Positions 14,460-25,446 of a DNA stretch of 40,781 nt are shown in pieces; positions within the stretch are counted from its first letter, which is position 1, and every line of letters begins with the position of its first letter. The position numbers were made by a program, and so were the translations under genes. A model generated the notes under the pieces. That model had not been told where the DNA came from. It did no database searches and saw nothing but the letters and a program-made list of their open reading frames with translations. The DNA comes from Actinoallomurus sp. (GTDB taxonomy: Bacteria > Actinomycetota > Actinomycetes > Streptosporangiales > Streptosporangiaceae), in the NCBI GenBank assembly GCA_025964625.1, contig JAOPYL010000355.1, positions 1 to 40,781 of the forward strand, written 5' to 3'.

Positions 14460-16167
14460 TCAGGGCGCCGTCAAGCGTGCGGCGATTTCCCTCCCACTTG
14501 ACGAAGTCCTGGCCGATTTGCGGGACCAGATCGCCTCCTTCCGGTTCGTTCTTGACGCGCCGGGCGTCAAGGAGGCCGGTGTCACGCAGCAGGACCTGCT
14601 GAACCAGCTGGACGACTACGTGCTGCCTCGCGTGCGCCGCACGGACTCCCCGCTGCTGGTCGTCCTGAGCGGATCGACCGGCGCGGGCAAGTCCACGCTC
14701 GTCAACACGCTGGTCGGCGCGCGTGTCAGCGCGACCGGGGTGCTGCGTCCCACGACGAGCAGCCCGATCCTGGTCTGCCATCCCGATGACGCGGACTGGT
14801 GGCTGGACGAGCGCTACGTCCTGCCCGGGTTCGGGCGGGTGCTGGGGCCGGCCGCGGACGCCGTGGTCGGCGACCAGCTGGTGATCATGAAGAGCGACGT
14901 GCTGCCCAAGGGCCTCGCGCTGCTCGACAGCCCCGATGTCGACTCGGTCTTCGAGGAGCACCACGATTTCGCCGCCCAGTTCCTGGCCGCGGCCGACGTG
15001 TGGATGTGCGTGACGACCGCAGCCCGCTACGCCGACGCCCAGGTCTGGAGGTTGCTGAACCGGGCCAGGGATCACGGGGCCACGCTCGGCATCGTGCTGT
15101 CCCGAGTTCCGGTCGAGGGCGGCGACGAGGTCATCGGGTACTTCAGCGAGATGCTCAAGGACAACGGCCTCGAGCAGGCCGCCCAGTTCACCATCCCCGA
15201 GACCAGGGTCTCCGGCGGCATGCTGCCCGCCGAGACGGCCGGCGACGTGCACGCCTGGCTCACCGGCATCACCGAAGACGAGGATGGCCGCGCGGCGGTC
15301 ATCCGGTCTACTCTCGGTAGCGTGCTCGACACTTTCCGTACTCGCGTTCCCGAGCTGGCCAAGCGGCTCGAGGAGCAGGTCGCGCTCCGGACGATGCTGC
15401 GCGAGGAGGTCGAGGCGGCCTACGCCACCGCGCTCGCCGAGCTCGACGAGGCGACCCGCAACGGCTCCCTGCTCCGTGGCGAGGTCCTTGCCCGCTGGCA
15501 GGACTTCGCCGGCACCGGCGACCTGGTCCGGGCGCTGCACGTGCGGCGCGGCCAGGCCGGGCACCGGGGGGGCCGCCGCAGGCGCACCCCGGCCCGTCTC
15601 CGCTCCCTCAAGATCGCGCTGCGCAGCGGGCTCGAGTCCCTCGTGGTCGCCGCCGCCCAGCATGCCGCCGAAGACACGGTGGGCCGCTGGCAGGGCCGGT
15701 CGGCCGGCGCCGAACTGCTGGCCGGGCGCGTCGACGTGCTCGGCCGTGCCTCCGCCCAGCTTTCGCGGCGTACGGCCCGCGCGGTCAGCGCCTGGCAGGA
15801 CCACATCACCGAGCTGATCCGGACGGAGGGCGTCACCAAGCGCTCCGTGGCGAAGTTCGTCTCCTACGACGACGAGGCACTCTCACTGGTCATGATGGTC
15901 GGGCTGTTCGGCTTCGGCACCAGCGACGTCGCGGTCGAGGGCGGCACCAGCGCGGTGCCCCAGAGGCTGCTGAAAGCGCTGTTCGGGGCCGAGTCGTTGC
16001 GTAGCATGAGCGCCAAGGCGCGGGCCGACCTGCGCGGCCGGATCGGCATGCTCTTCGACGAGGAGGCCATCAGGTTCGGGCAGGCGCTCGACGGCGCGGG
16101 CGTGCCCGATGAGACCGCCCCGGTCCAGCTCTATCAGGCCACCTACAACCTCGAGGTCGCCCGGTGA
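14443..16167 (+). CDS. Dynamin-like GTPase, first of a tandem pair
   Basis: The 574-residue product has a GTPase domain with the P-loop GSTGAGKST at residues 77-85, a G2 threonine region (GVLRPTTSSP) and a G3 motif DSPDVDS, followed by long alpha-helical, Arg/Glu-rich sequence as in dynamin-family proteins. One short hydrophobic stretch (SLVMMVGLFGFG) may touch membrane, but no clear transmembrane helix is seen. The classical G4 NKxD is not obvious (LSRVPVE at that place), as in several bacterial dynamins. The GTG start overlaps the end of cobA by 17 bases. A second GTPase follows. Tandem bacterial dynamins such as Streptomyces DynA/DynB act at division septa; equivalence here is inference. 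Confidence 0.82.
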   Translation: MTPPADQGAVKRAAISLPLDEVLADLRDQIASFRFVLDAPGVKEAGVTQQDLLNQLDDYVLPRVRRTDSPLLVVLSGSTGAGKSTLVNTLVGARVSATGVLRPTTSSPILVCHPDDADWWLDERYVLPGFGRVLGPAADAVVGDQLVIMKSDVLPKGLALLDSPDVDSVFEEHHDFAAQFLAAADVWMCVTTAARYADAQVWRLLNRARDHGATLGIVLSRVPVEGGDEVIGYFSEMLKDNGLEQAAQFTIPETRVSGGMLPAETAGDVHAWLTGITEDEDGRAAVIRSTLGSVLDTFRTRVPELAKRLEEQVALRTMLREEVEAAYATALAELDEATRNGSLLRGEVLARWQDFAGTGDLVRALHVRRGQAGHRGGRRRRTPARLRSLKIALRSGLESLVVAAAQHAAEDTVGRWQGRSAGAELLAGRVDVLGRASAQLSRRTARAVSAWQDHITELIRTEGVTKRSVAKFVSYDDEALSLVMMVGLFGFGTSDVAVEGGTSAVPQRLLKALFGAESLRSMSAKARADLRGRIGMLFDEEAIRFGQALDGAGVPDETAPVQLYQATYNLEVAR

Positions 16168-16237
16168 CCGAGCTGCCCGCGCGAAGCGAGCGGCGTGCCC
16201 GCCGGGCGCTTCTCCGACACGACGAGGAGCGCGACCG

Positions 16238-17956
16238 ATGACGACGACGACACCACCGGTCTCCAAGGCCTCGCCCGAGCAGACCGACGCCGAGTCCGCA
16301 GTGCCGTCCGCCGCCTCCGGCCTGGCCGAACGCCTCGACACGCTTAACCGCATCGTCGTGCTGGGCGACGGCCGGATCGACGAGACGCTCATGACCGACG
16401 CGAGCGACCTGCTCGACCGCGCCGGGCAACGACTGCGGCTGTCCGGCGAGCACACCGTCGTCGCGCTGGCGGGCGGCACCGGCAGCGGCAAGTCCTCCCT
16501 CTTCAACGCCGTCTGCGGGCTGGAGCTCTCGCCGACCGGCCTGCGCCGGCCGATGACCAGTTCGGCCCACGCCTGCGTCTGGGGTCTCGACGGCGCGGGC
16601 CCGCTGCTCGACTGGCTGGAGATCGACCCGCGTCACCGCTATGCGCGGGCCAGCGCGCTCGACCGGACGGGCGGCCAGGCCGGTCCGGCCGCCGGCCCCA
16701 TGAACTCCCTCCAGGGCCTGGTCCTCCTGGACCTGCCCGACCACGACTCGATCCGGGCCGCGCACATCGCCGAGGTCGACAAGTACATCCGCGTGGCCGA
16801 CCTGCTGATCTGGGTGCTCGACCCGCAGAAGTACGCCGACTTCGCCGTTCACCGGCGCTATCTGGAGCCGCTGGCCGGGCACACCGGCGTGACCTTGATC
16901 GTGCTCAACCAGGTCGACCGCCTCCAGACCGACGAGGTCGAGGAGTGCGTCAAGGACCTGCGCCGGCTGCTGGAGGCCGAGGGCCTGAGCAACCCGCACA
17001 TTCTGACCACCTCGGCGGCGTCCGGCGCGGGGATCGAAGGCTTCCGTGAGGTGCTGACCGACACGGTGGCCGCCCGGCAGGCTCGGCTCGAACGGCTCGT
17101 CGCCGACATCGACCGGCTCACCAAGCGGTTCGAGGGCCAGTACGCCGATGCCGAGCCGCCGTCGACGATCGACGACAAGCGGGCCGCCTCGCTGGTCGAA
17201 GCCCTCGCGGAGGCGGCCGGTGTGCCGGCCGTCGCCGAAGCCATGGAGAGCGCGTACGGACTGCGCGCCCTGGACTACGTCGGCTGGCCGCTCGGCCGGA
17301 TCGCGGCCCGCTTCCACGGCGATCCGCTGCGCCGTATGCGCCTCGGGGAGCTGCGAGACGAGCTGCGCGTCGCCTTCACGACGCCCGTCAACGCCCAGCA
17401 GGCCCACGTCGACAACGCCCTGCAGAATGTCACCGACGGTGTCATCCGCGATCTGCCGCCGTCCTGGCAGCGCTCTGTGCGCGACGCCGGGCGGTCGCAG
17501 GCCGAGGAGCTCCCGGAGGCCCTCGGCGCCTCGCTCCGAGACGTCGTGCCCGGCTTCAACCAGGTCCCGGCCTGGTGGTGGGTGGTCCGCGCCTGGCAGT
17601 ACCTCCTCCTCACCGGTGCCGCGCTCAGCCTGATCTGGCTGGGCGCCATCCTCGCCTTCGGCGTTCTCGAACTCGGCCACGCGCCGATCGGCATCGCCGG
17701 CGACACCGGCGTGGCGACGTACGTCGGGCTGCTCTTCCTGTGCACGCTCGGGCTGGGCGCGCTGACCGCCTCCGCCGCCCGGAGCATGATCGCGCTGTCC
17801 TCGGTGAAGCACAGCGAGCGCATGGAGGAACAGATGCGCGAGGGCGTCGCAGCCTCGGCGCGCACGCTGGTCATCGAGCCCGCCGAGCGCGAACTCGCCG
17901 TGTACACGAGCTTCCGGGACGAGACCGGCAGGGCGATTCGCGCCCTTCCCTCCTAG
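16238..17956 (+). CDS. Dynamin/YfjP-like GTPase with two C-terminal membrane segments
   Basis: The 572-residue protein has the P-loop GGTGSGKSS (residues about 81-89), G3 DLPDHD and a good G4 NQVD, so nucleotide specificity for GTP is well supported. A helical region follows, then two hydrophobic segments near the C-terminus (YLLLTGAALSLIWLGAILAF and YVGLLFLCTLGLGALTA), which would anchor it in the cytoplasmic membrane with the GTPase inside. The ATG at 16238 has GAGGAGC (16224-16230) about seven bases upstream. It lies 70 bases after the first GTPase, and the two probably form a hetero-complex, one soluble and one membrane-bound. The partner relationship is inferred from adjacency. Confidence 0.85.
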   Translation: MTTTTPPVSKASPEQTDAESAVPSAASGLAERLDTLNRIVVLGDGRIDETLMTDASDLLDRAGQRLRLSGEHTVVALAGGTGSGKSSLFNAVCGLELSPTGLRRPMTSSAHACVWGLDGAGPLLDWLEIDPRHRYARASALDRTGGQAGPAAGPMNSLQGLVLLDLPDHDSIRAAHIAEVDKYIRVADLLIWVLDPQKYADFAVHRRYLEPLAGHTGVTLIVLNQVDRLQTDEVEECVKDLRRLLEAEGLSNPHILTTSAASGAGIEGFREVLTDTVAARQARLERLVADIDRLTKRFEGQYADAEPPSTIDDKRAASLVEALAEAAGVPAVAEAMESAYGLRALDYVGWPLGRIAARFHGDPLRRMRLGELRDELRVAFTTPVNAQQAHVDNALQNVTDGVIRDLPPSWQRSVRDAGRSQAEELPEALGASLRDVVPGFNQVPAWWWVVRAWQYLLLTGAALSLIWLGAILAFGVLELGHAPIGIAGDTGVATYVGLLFLCTLGLGALTASAARSMIALSSVKHSERMEEQMREGVAASARTLVIEPAERELAVYTSFRDETGRAIRALPS

Positions 17957-17975
17957 GGCTTCCGCTTACCCAGAG

Positions 17976-17984
17976 TTATCCACA
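17976..17984 (+). promoter_or_regulatory. Perfect DnaA-box sequence upstream of ssb
   Basis: The nine bases TTATCCACA match the classical DnaA-box consensus exactly. They lie in the 123-base gap between the GTPase gene and ssb, in a locally less GC-rich patch. A 9-mer such as this is rare by chance in DNA of this composition. It might let DnaA regulate ssb; binding is not shown by the sequence alone. Confidence 0.5.
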
Positions 17985-18040
17985 GGTGACTTCGGGGGCT
18001 GGTGGTCCCTGCTCCCCGTCCTCCACGGTTGTTGTCACGC

Positions 18041-18059
18041 CGGCGGCATCCGGCCGCCG
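18041..18059 (+). other. Hairpin in the ssb leader
   Basis: CGGCGG (18041-18046) can pair with CCGCCG (18054-18059) around a seven-base loop. It lies just before the GGAGGA ribosome site (18070-18075) of ssb and may affect its translation or end upstream transcription. There is no T tract. Confidence 0.3.
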
Positions 18060-18079
18060 CGGACAGACCGGAGGATTTC

Positions 18080-18613
18080 GTGAACGACGCGCTCATCACG
18101 GTGGTCGGTTTCGTCGCCGCCGAACCACACTTCGAGGTTCTCGCGAGCGGCACGTCGCTGATGTCGCTGCGCATCGGCAGCACCCCACGCCGCTTCGACC
18201 GGGATCTCGGCCAGTGGCGCGAAGAGGATCCGATGTTCCTGACCGTCAGCTGCTGGCGCTCGCTTGCCGACAATCTGCAGGGGTGCGAGCTGAAGCGCGG
18301 TGATCCGGTCATCGTCACCGGCAAGCTCCGCATCCGGGAGTACACCAAGGACGGGCAGAAGCGCTTCTCCGCCCAGATCGAGGCCACCACGGTCGGACAC
18401 GATCTCAGCCGCGGGGTCGCGCGCTTCCAGCGCTCGCAGCGTGCCGCCGCCAACCAGCCCGAGGACCGCAGGCAGGCAGACGACCTGGCCGACCGCTGGC
18501 TCGAAGGCGAGCAGCCGGAGGAGGCCGGCGAGGAGGTCACGGCGGGGGCCACCGAGACGGCGGAGGGCTCGGGTGACGGAGCCGAGCCGAGCGCGTTCCG
18601 CGCGGTGGCCTGA
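18080..18613 (+). CDS. ssb: Single-stranded DNA-binding protein, SsbB-type paralogue
   Basis: The 177-residue product has the OB-fold SSB core: ALITVVGFVAAEPHF, SLMSLRIGSTPRRFD, FLTVSCWRSLADNLQ, GDPVIVTGKLRIREY. It binds single-stranded DNA as an oligomer. The GTG start at 18080 follows GGAGGA by four to five bases. The C-terminal third is acidic and Glu/Ala-rich but ends in AEPSAFRAVA, lacking the D-D-x-P-F type tip that standard SSBs use to recruit replication and repair proteins. That, and the position next to ettA as for the second SSB of M. tuberculosis (Rv2478c, from memory), suggests a paralogue like Streptomyces SsbB rather than the housekeeping SSB. Hairpins downstream probably terminate it. 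Confidence 0.9.
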   Translation: MNDALITVVGFVAAEPHFEVLASGTSLMSLRIGSTPRRFDRDLGQWREEDPMFLTVSCWRSLADNLQGCELKRGDPVIVTGKLRIREYTKDGQKRFSAQIEATTVGHDLSRGVARFQRSQRAAANQPEDRRQADDLADRWLEGEQPEEAGEEVTAGATETAEGSGDGAEPSAFRAVA

Positions 18614-18674
18614 GCGGAAGACTGCGGGCCGAACACTGCGGGCGGAACACGCCCGGACGACCGCCGAGGATGTC

Positions 18675-18705
18675 CCCGGGCGACGCGCATCGTGCGTCGC
18701 CCGGG
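18675..18705 (+). terminator. Strong hairpin after ssb
   Basis: A perfect 12-base stem (CCCGGGCGACGC at 18675-18686, GCGTCGCCCGGG at 18694-18705) closes a seven-base loop 61 bases after the ssb stop. No T tract follows, as is common for actinobacterial terminators. Confidence 0.7.
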
Positions 18706-18817
18706 AGGGAGAGCGGACGGGGGGCGCATGGAGTGGTCCCAGGCGCCGCTGACGGCCCCGCGGCACGGCCGGAGGCGCTGAATCGAAGGGCCGGGACGAC
18801 TACGCCGCATGCAGGGG

Positions 18818-18842
18818 AGGCGCCGCCCGCCGGGCGGCGCCT
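18818..18842. terminator. Second hairpin, possible bidirectional terminator
   Basis: AGGCGCCGCCC (18818-18828) and GGGCGGCGCCT (18832-18842) form a perfect 11-base stem with a three-base loop. It follows the first hairpin and may back it up. Confidence 0.5.
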
Positions 18843-19243
18843 CGCCGGCCACCGTGACCCTGCCGAGGAAGAACGCAGCGCGAAGCGGCTCGGCCCGGGC
18901 GATGCCAGTGGGATCGGGCGGACTGCAGGGCCTTGGACCTGTCGCCGTCAGATCCAGGAGACTCCGCGCATCCTGATTCCCCTTCCGGAATGATGCGTCC
19001 CGCCCGGTACCAGGGCCGGTCGGGTGCGGGGCGCCCAAGCGGGGCCTTTCGCAGCACCTGCGGGCCCGGGCGTACGCCCTCCAGTCGTCGGGCGCCTTAA
19101 GAAGGTACCGTTTTTCTGGCCCACTCCGCACACATTGCAACTATCCTATTACTGAACGTGATTCGATGATGGGGTGAGCGCGAGCCGTTCCGTCGCAGGA
19201 GCCGTTCTGACGTGCGGCTTCGGTCCGACCCGTTGGGGGCAGA

Positions 19244-20518
19244 ATGACGGCATTGCATCAGTCGGCCGCCGAAGAACGGAGTGACCTGGCCAGGAAGCCA
19301 CCGCGGTGGTTCCTGTTCTCCCAGCCCCCTCCGCTCGTCGCCTACGTCTTCGTGGTGGTCGGCCTGCATGCCGTGCTCATCTGCCTCCTGGCCCTGCAGA
19401 CGCGGTGGCGGCCGGACGCGCTGCTCACGTTCGGCGCGCTGATGGCCTGCGGTGCGATCTGCATCGAGGCCTCGCGGCGGCTCGGCATGCCCGCCGGGGT
19501 GGCGCGGGACCTGCTTTCGGCCTGGTGGCTGCCGGTGGCGTTGCTGCTGCCCCCCGTCTACGCGCTGCTGATGCCGATCCCGCTGCAGGCCCTCCTGCAG
19601 CTGAGGGTGCGGCGCACGCTGCTGCACCGGCGGGTCATCGTGTCGTCCGCCCATGGTCTGGCCGGGGCCGGAGCCTCCGCCGCGTTCCATCTGGTCGTGG
19701 CCGACCCGTTGCGGGGCACCGCCGTCTGGCTCACCGACCTGGACGCCGTCATCCCGGCCGTGATCGCCAGCGCCGTGCTGTTCACCGTGATCAACACGGC
19801 GATCGTGGCCGTCGCCGCGCACAGCGCCGCTCCCGGATGCCGCTGGCACGAGGTGCTGTGGAACCGCGAGCGGCTGGTGCTCGACGTCGTCGAGCTGTGT
19901 GTGGGGGTTCTCGTCACCGTCTCCTGCGCGCTCACGCCCGCGCTGCTCCTCGTCGCCCTCCCACCGGTGATGCTGCTGCAGCGCAGCCTGATGCACCAGC
20001 AGCTCCAGGCCGCGGCGCGTACGGACGCCAAGACCGGGCTGCTGAACGCGGCGGCCTGGCAGCGGGAGGCCGGCACCGAGATCGGCCGGGCGACGCGCAC
20101 CGACGAGTCGCTCGCTCTCCTGCTGATCGACATCGATCACTTCAAACGGGTCAACGACGCCCACGGGCACCTGGCCGGCGATCAGGTGCTGGTCGGCGTC
20201 GCCGGCACTCTGGTCAACCAGTTGCGCGACTACGACCTGATCGGCCGGTTCGGCGGTGAGGAGTTCGTGGTGCTGCTTCCGAACGCCGACATCCTCGAGG
20301 CCTGCCGGGTGGCCGAGCGGCTGCGCAACCGGGTGCGCCGGCTGTCCGTCCCGGCCGACGACGAGGCGGTCACCGTGACGATCTCGGTCGGCGTCGCGCT
20401 GTTCCGCACTCACGGTAACGACCTGCTCGAGCTTCTCGCCTCCGCTGACCTCGCCCTTTATCGCGCCAAGAAGTCCGGCCGGGACCGGATCTGCCTCCCC
20501 GCCACCCAGAAGTCCTAG
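19244..20518 (+). CDS. Membrane-bound diguanylate cyclase (GGDEF domain)
   Basis: The 424-residue protein has an N-terminal half with about six hydrophobic segments (for example VAYVFVVVGLHAVLICLLAL and VIPAVIASAVLFTVINTAIV) and a C-terminal GGDEF domain from about residue 265. The active motif is intact as GGEEF (337-341), and an inhibitory I-site RDYD (328-331) sits five residues before it, so both c-di-GMP synthesis and product inhibition are expected. DIDHFKRVNDAHGH supplies the metal-binding aspartate. No EAL domain is present. The ATG has a G-run at 19235-19239. c-di-GMP controls development in filamentous actinobacteria through BldD; a link here is inference. The input sensed by the membrane domain is unknown. 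Confidence 0.92.
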   Translation: MTALHQSAAEERSDLARKPPRWFLFSQPPPLVAYVFVVVGLHAVLICLLALQTRWRPDALLTFGALMACGAICIEASRRLGMPAGVARDLLSAWWLPVALLLPPVYALLMPIPLQALLQLRVRRTLLHRRVIVSSAHGLAGAGASAAFHLVVADPLRGTAVWLTDLDAVIPAVIASAVLFTVINTAIVAVAAHSAAPGCRWHEVLWNRERLVLDVVELCVGVLVTVSCALTPALLLVALPPVMLLQRSLMHQQLQAAARTDAKTGLLNAAAWQREAGTEIGRATRTDESLALLLIDIDHFKRVNDAHGHLAGDQVLVGVAGTLVNQLRDYDLIGRFGGEEFVVLLPNADILEACRVAERLRNRVRRLSVPADDEAVTVTISVGVALFRTHGNDLLELLASADLALYRAKKSGRDRICLPATQKS

Positions 20519-20607
20519 CGCGCCGCACCCCATGCGGTCGTCGGCTGCTTCCGGGCGTCACGCCGTCGCGGCAGGGCCATCGCCTCAGAGGCCATAGGCT
20601 TGAGGAC

Positions 20608-22575
<1,968 letters not shown>

Positions 22576-24678
22576 CCAGAAACCCGCCCTCGGCCCGCAG
22601 GTCCTGTACGGCCACCTCGGCCCAGGCGGACGGTACCGCGGGGAAGACGCGGATCGTCTCGCCCCAGCTCTGCAGCAGCATGTCGTGCAGCGACTGGGCG
22701 CCGGACAGTGGCGTCTCGATGACCGGCCCGGACTCGGCGTACATGGTGTTCGGCTTAACATAGGTCGTGAGCAGGGTGTTCAGGTAGCCGAGGGCGGCGT
22801 CGCCATCGGCCAGCAGCGCGCTCATCGACGCCGCGCCGGTGAAGGTGTAGCCCTGCAGGGCGCCCGGCAGGCTCAGCCAATGGGCCAGTGAGCGGCGCAG
22901 CAGGTCCCGCTGCGCCGGATCGTTCACGTCCAGGACGTGCAGCGGATGGAACCACAGCAGGTGCGAGAAGTGCCGGTGGCTGGAGGTGAGCTGCCTGTCC
23001 GCCCCGATCCACAGCCCGTCGGCGCCCTGTGGCGGGGCGGTCAGCCGTGTCAGGACGTCGCGCCACTTCGGCAGGAGCGGGTCGTCGATCCTCAGCCGCG
23101 CCGCCGACTCCAGCAGCGCGTGGCAGCCCCACGTGAGCAGGGCCAGGTCGTAGTTGCAGTCCCTGGTGGTGGCGTACTCGGGCGAGTACGTCTCCGGCAG
23201 GTGTAGCCGGCCGTCCGGTCCGTCCTCGAGGAAGTGCAGGTAGTAGCCGACCGCGCGGCGCAGCAGCGGGAACAGCACGTTGCGCAGCAGCCCCTCGTCC
23301 ATGGTGTGCCGGTAGCGCAGCCAGACGTTGTGCAGCGCCCAGGTCAGGTTGCCCGTCTCCGGGACGCCGAAGTCGCCGCTCGGCGTCTGCCCGGGCACGC
23401 CCAGGGCGTCCGAGCGCAGGTCCTCCTGGGTGACGCGGCCGATGCCCGCCGAGTCGGCCCGGTACGGCTCCGCCGTGTCGGCGACCAGATTCGCGCGGCG
23501 CTGGTCGAGTGAGTGCGTGAGCGAGTCCAGCTCGGTGTGCCCGGTGGCGTTGATGAGCCAGTACTCCAGCTGCACGTTGAGGTTCCACCACGTGCCCGGC
23601 CACGGCGTCGGCTCCAGCCACTGCGCCGCGGTGCCGATGACGGGGCGGTCCGCGCGGGTGGCGCAGGCCATCTTGTATAGCTGGATCCAGTAGAAGCCCT
23701 GCAGCCGTGCGTCGGGCAGCGACACGAAGCTCTTCGGGTAGAGGCGATGCCACCAGTCCCGATGTTCCCGGGTGAGCCGGTCGAGCGATCCGGCCCGCCG
23801 CAGCCGCTGGGCGGCGACCTCTGAGGCGGTGGTGTCCGGGAAGGTGTGCGCGACCGTCGCGGTCAGCGTCGGGCCGTCCACCCGCCAGGCCGTGGTCGTA
23901 CGGCCGCCGGCGACGAGGTCCTGGACGCACCGTCCCCCGGTCACGACCGGCGCGGGGTTGTCCCGGAGCCCCGCCGGGCGCGGTTTGAAAGCGAGTCGCG
24001 GTGACTCCGCCGGGAACGGCGTGAAGGACCAGGAGACGGCCTCCCCGCCGCCCGGGACGGCATTGACGACGAGAAGGTCGCGCGTCGCATGGGTGAACGC
24101 CCGCAGTTCGACGGTGCCGGCGGCCGTCGTGACCGTGCCGGACAGCTCCGCGTCCCACAGCGACAGCCGCAGGTCGACGCCGGTGACGTCGCCCGCGGTC
24201 TCCAGGGTCAGGTAGCCGATGCGCAGCCGGGAATGGCCGAACAGCGCCCCACCCGCGTTGTCCTGGTGGTCGCGCACGCGGCTGTCGCCGAGCACGAAGG
24301 TGAGCCGCTGCCGGGACGGATGCCGGTAGACGGCCGCGCCGAACGCTCCGTTCCCCAGGAAGGGCCCCTCGTAGAACGTCACGGGCACGCGCTTCCACCG
24401 CAGGTCGGATCCGGCGAGGAACGCGGCCCACTCGCGTTCGGTGCGCATGCCGTCCTGCGTCGCGGCGGCGGTCGTGGAACCGGGCGGGAGCGTATCCCCG
24501 GCGGCTGCGGTGGAACCGTACGGGAGCGCACCCGCGGCGGCGGTGCCGATCGCGGTGGTGCGCAGGAAGGTACGGCGGGAGGGTGAGGGCACGGCTGACT
24601 CCAAGAGATCGGATGACATAGACGGAGCACGTGGACACGGCTGCCGTCAAGAGGTCAAACGCCGCAAGAGTGTCGGCA

Positions 24679-24691
24679 TTCATAGGATGTA
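24679..24691. promoter_or_regulatory. Candidate operator between the glycosidase and thioesterase genes
   Basis: TTCATAGGATGTA is a near-palindrome (CAT-AGG-ATG with partly matching flanks) in an AT-richer patch upstream of the - strand glycosidase. Such CAT-N3-ATG sites resemble operators of sugar-responsive repressors, but no regulator gene is adjacent and the call is weak. Confidence 0.3.
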
Positions 24692-24821
24692 TCGTCGGGC
24701 GAAGCGAGGGAGCCGTGTCCGCTGCCCACCCCCGGCCGTACGGACCGACCTGCCGGGCCGCGACACTGTTGTGCGACCCCGGGGGAATCGCCTCCGACCG
24801 CCTCGCGAGATGGATGACTGA

Positions 24822-25259
24822 ATGGCCCAGCCTGCCCTCGACACCGACCTCGTCGGCGAGCCCCGCAAGCACGTGCACGAGTTCCACGTGCGGTTCGGCG
24901 ACATCGACTCGCTCGGGCACGTGAACAACTGCCGCTACCTGACGTACCTCGAGGACGCGCGGATATCGATGTTCTTCACCGATCCGCTGCGTGAGGGCCG
25001 CCCGCAGCTGCGGGGTCTCGTCGTGGCCCGGCATGAGATCGACTACAAGCGGCCGCTGCTCTTCGGACCCGACCCGGTGCGCGTGGAGACGTGGGTGACG
25101 GAGATGCGCGCCGCTTCGTTCGCGCTCGCGTACGAGATCCGTGACGACGAGCACGTGTACGCGCGTGCGTCATCGGTCATGGTGGCCTACGACGTCGAGC
25201 GGGGCCGCACCCGCAGGCTCACCGAGGCGGAGCGTTCCTTCCTGGAGGCGTACGGGTGA
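24822..25259 (+). CDS. Acyl-CoA thioesterase, hotdog fold (4HBT family)
   Basis: The 145-residue product shows the 4HBT active-site segment FHVRFGDIDSLGHVNNCRYLTYLEDAR, in which the aspartate of DIDSLGHVNN is the usual catalytic residue, then VVARHEIDYKRPLLFG and VYARASSVMVAYD. It hydrolyses acyl-CoA thioesters in the cytoplasm; chain length cannot be told. It is like YbgC/FadM in size. In M. tuberculosis a similar gene (Rv2475c, from memory) lies near ettA, so this is likely part of the conserved neighbourhood that the glycosidase interrupts. No clear Shine-Dalgarno sequence precedes the ATG apart from GAGATGGA. Confidence 0.85.
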   Translation: MAQPALDTDLVGEPRKHVHEFHVRFGDIDSLGHVNNCRYLTYLEDARISMFFTDPLREGRPQLRGLVVARHEIDYKRPLLFGPDPVRVETWVTEMRAASFALAYEIRDDEHVYARASSVMVAYDVERGRTRRLTEAERSFLEAYG

Positions 25260-25334
25260 TGGTGGCCGGCGGCCCTTCGCGCGCATCGCCTACGAGGGCG
25301 GGGCCATGACGGGCTGACGGCGCGGCGGCGGCGG

Positions 25335-25351
25335 CGGTCCAGAGTGGACCG
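25335..25351 (+). terminator. Hairpin after the thioesterase gene
   Basis: CGGTCCA and TGGACCG pair perfectly around a GAG loop, 76 bases after the stop. The rest of the 187-base gap before the peptidase gene holds an AT-rich patch (25360-25395) with a second small hairpin (GCGAAA 25376-25381 with TTTCGC 25390-25395), probably the peptidase promoter and leader. Confidence 0.4.
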
Positions 25352-25446
25352 GCGACAGTTCCGTAACAAACAAACGCGAAAGATCCTGTTTTCGCACCCG
25401 TACCCGTAATGTCGCGCCTGCAATGGGGCGACACAGAGGGGTGCGA

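Larger units (their letters stand above)
18614..19243. other. Gene-free stretch between ssb and the diguanylate cyclase
   Basis: I see no convincing gene in these 630 bases on either strand. The reading frames that are open lack a ribosome site, family motifs and sensible composition. The stretch holds two strong hairpins (18675-18705 and 18818-18842), a 12-base palindrome GGGCGTACGCCC (19068-19079), and an unusually AT-rich patch from about 19090 to 19180 that probably contains the promoter of the diguanylate cyclase gene, although I could not fix convincing -35 and -10 boxes. Confidence 0.55.

Noticed and set aside
18670-18993. Possible small gene downstream of ssb
   Set aside because: It overlaps the terminator hairpin, has no ribosome site and no recognisable motif.
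22755-25154. Roughly 800-codon open frame on the - strand across the glycosidase and thioesterase
   Set aside because: It is an out-of-frame shadow of the glycosidase, very rich in Arg/Gly/Ala, and runs antisense through the thioesterase.
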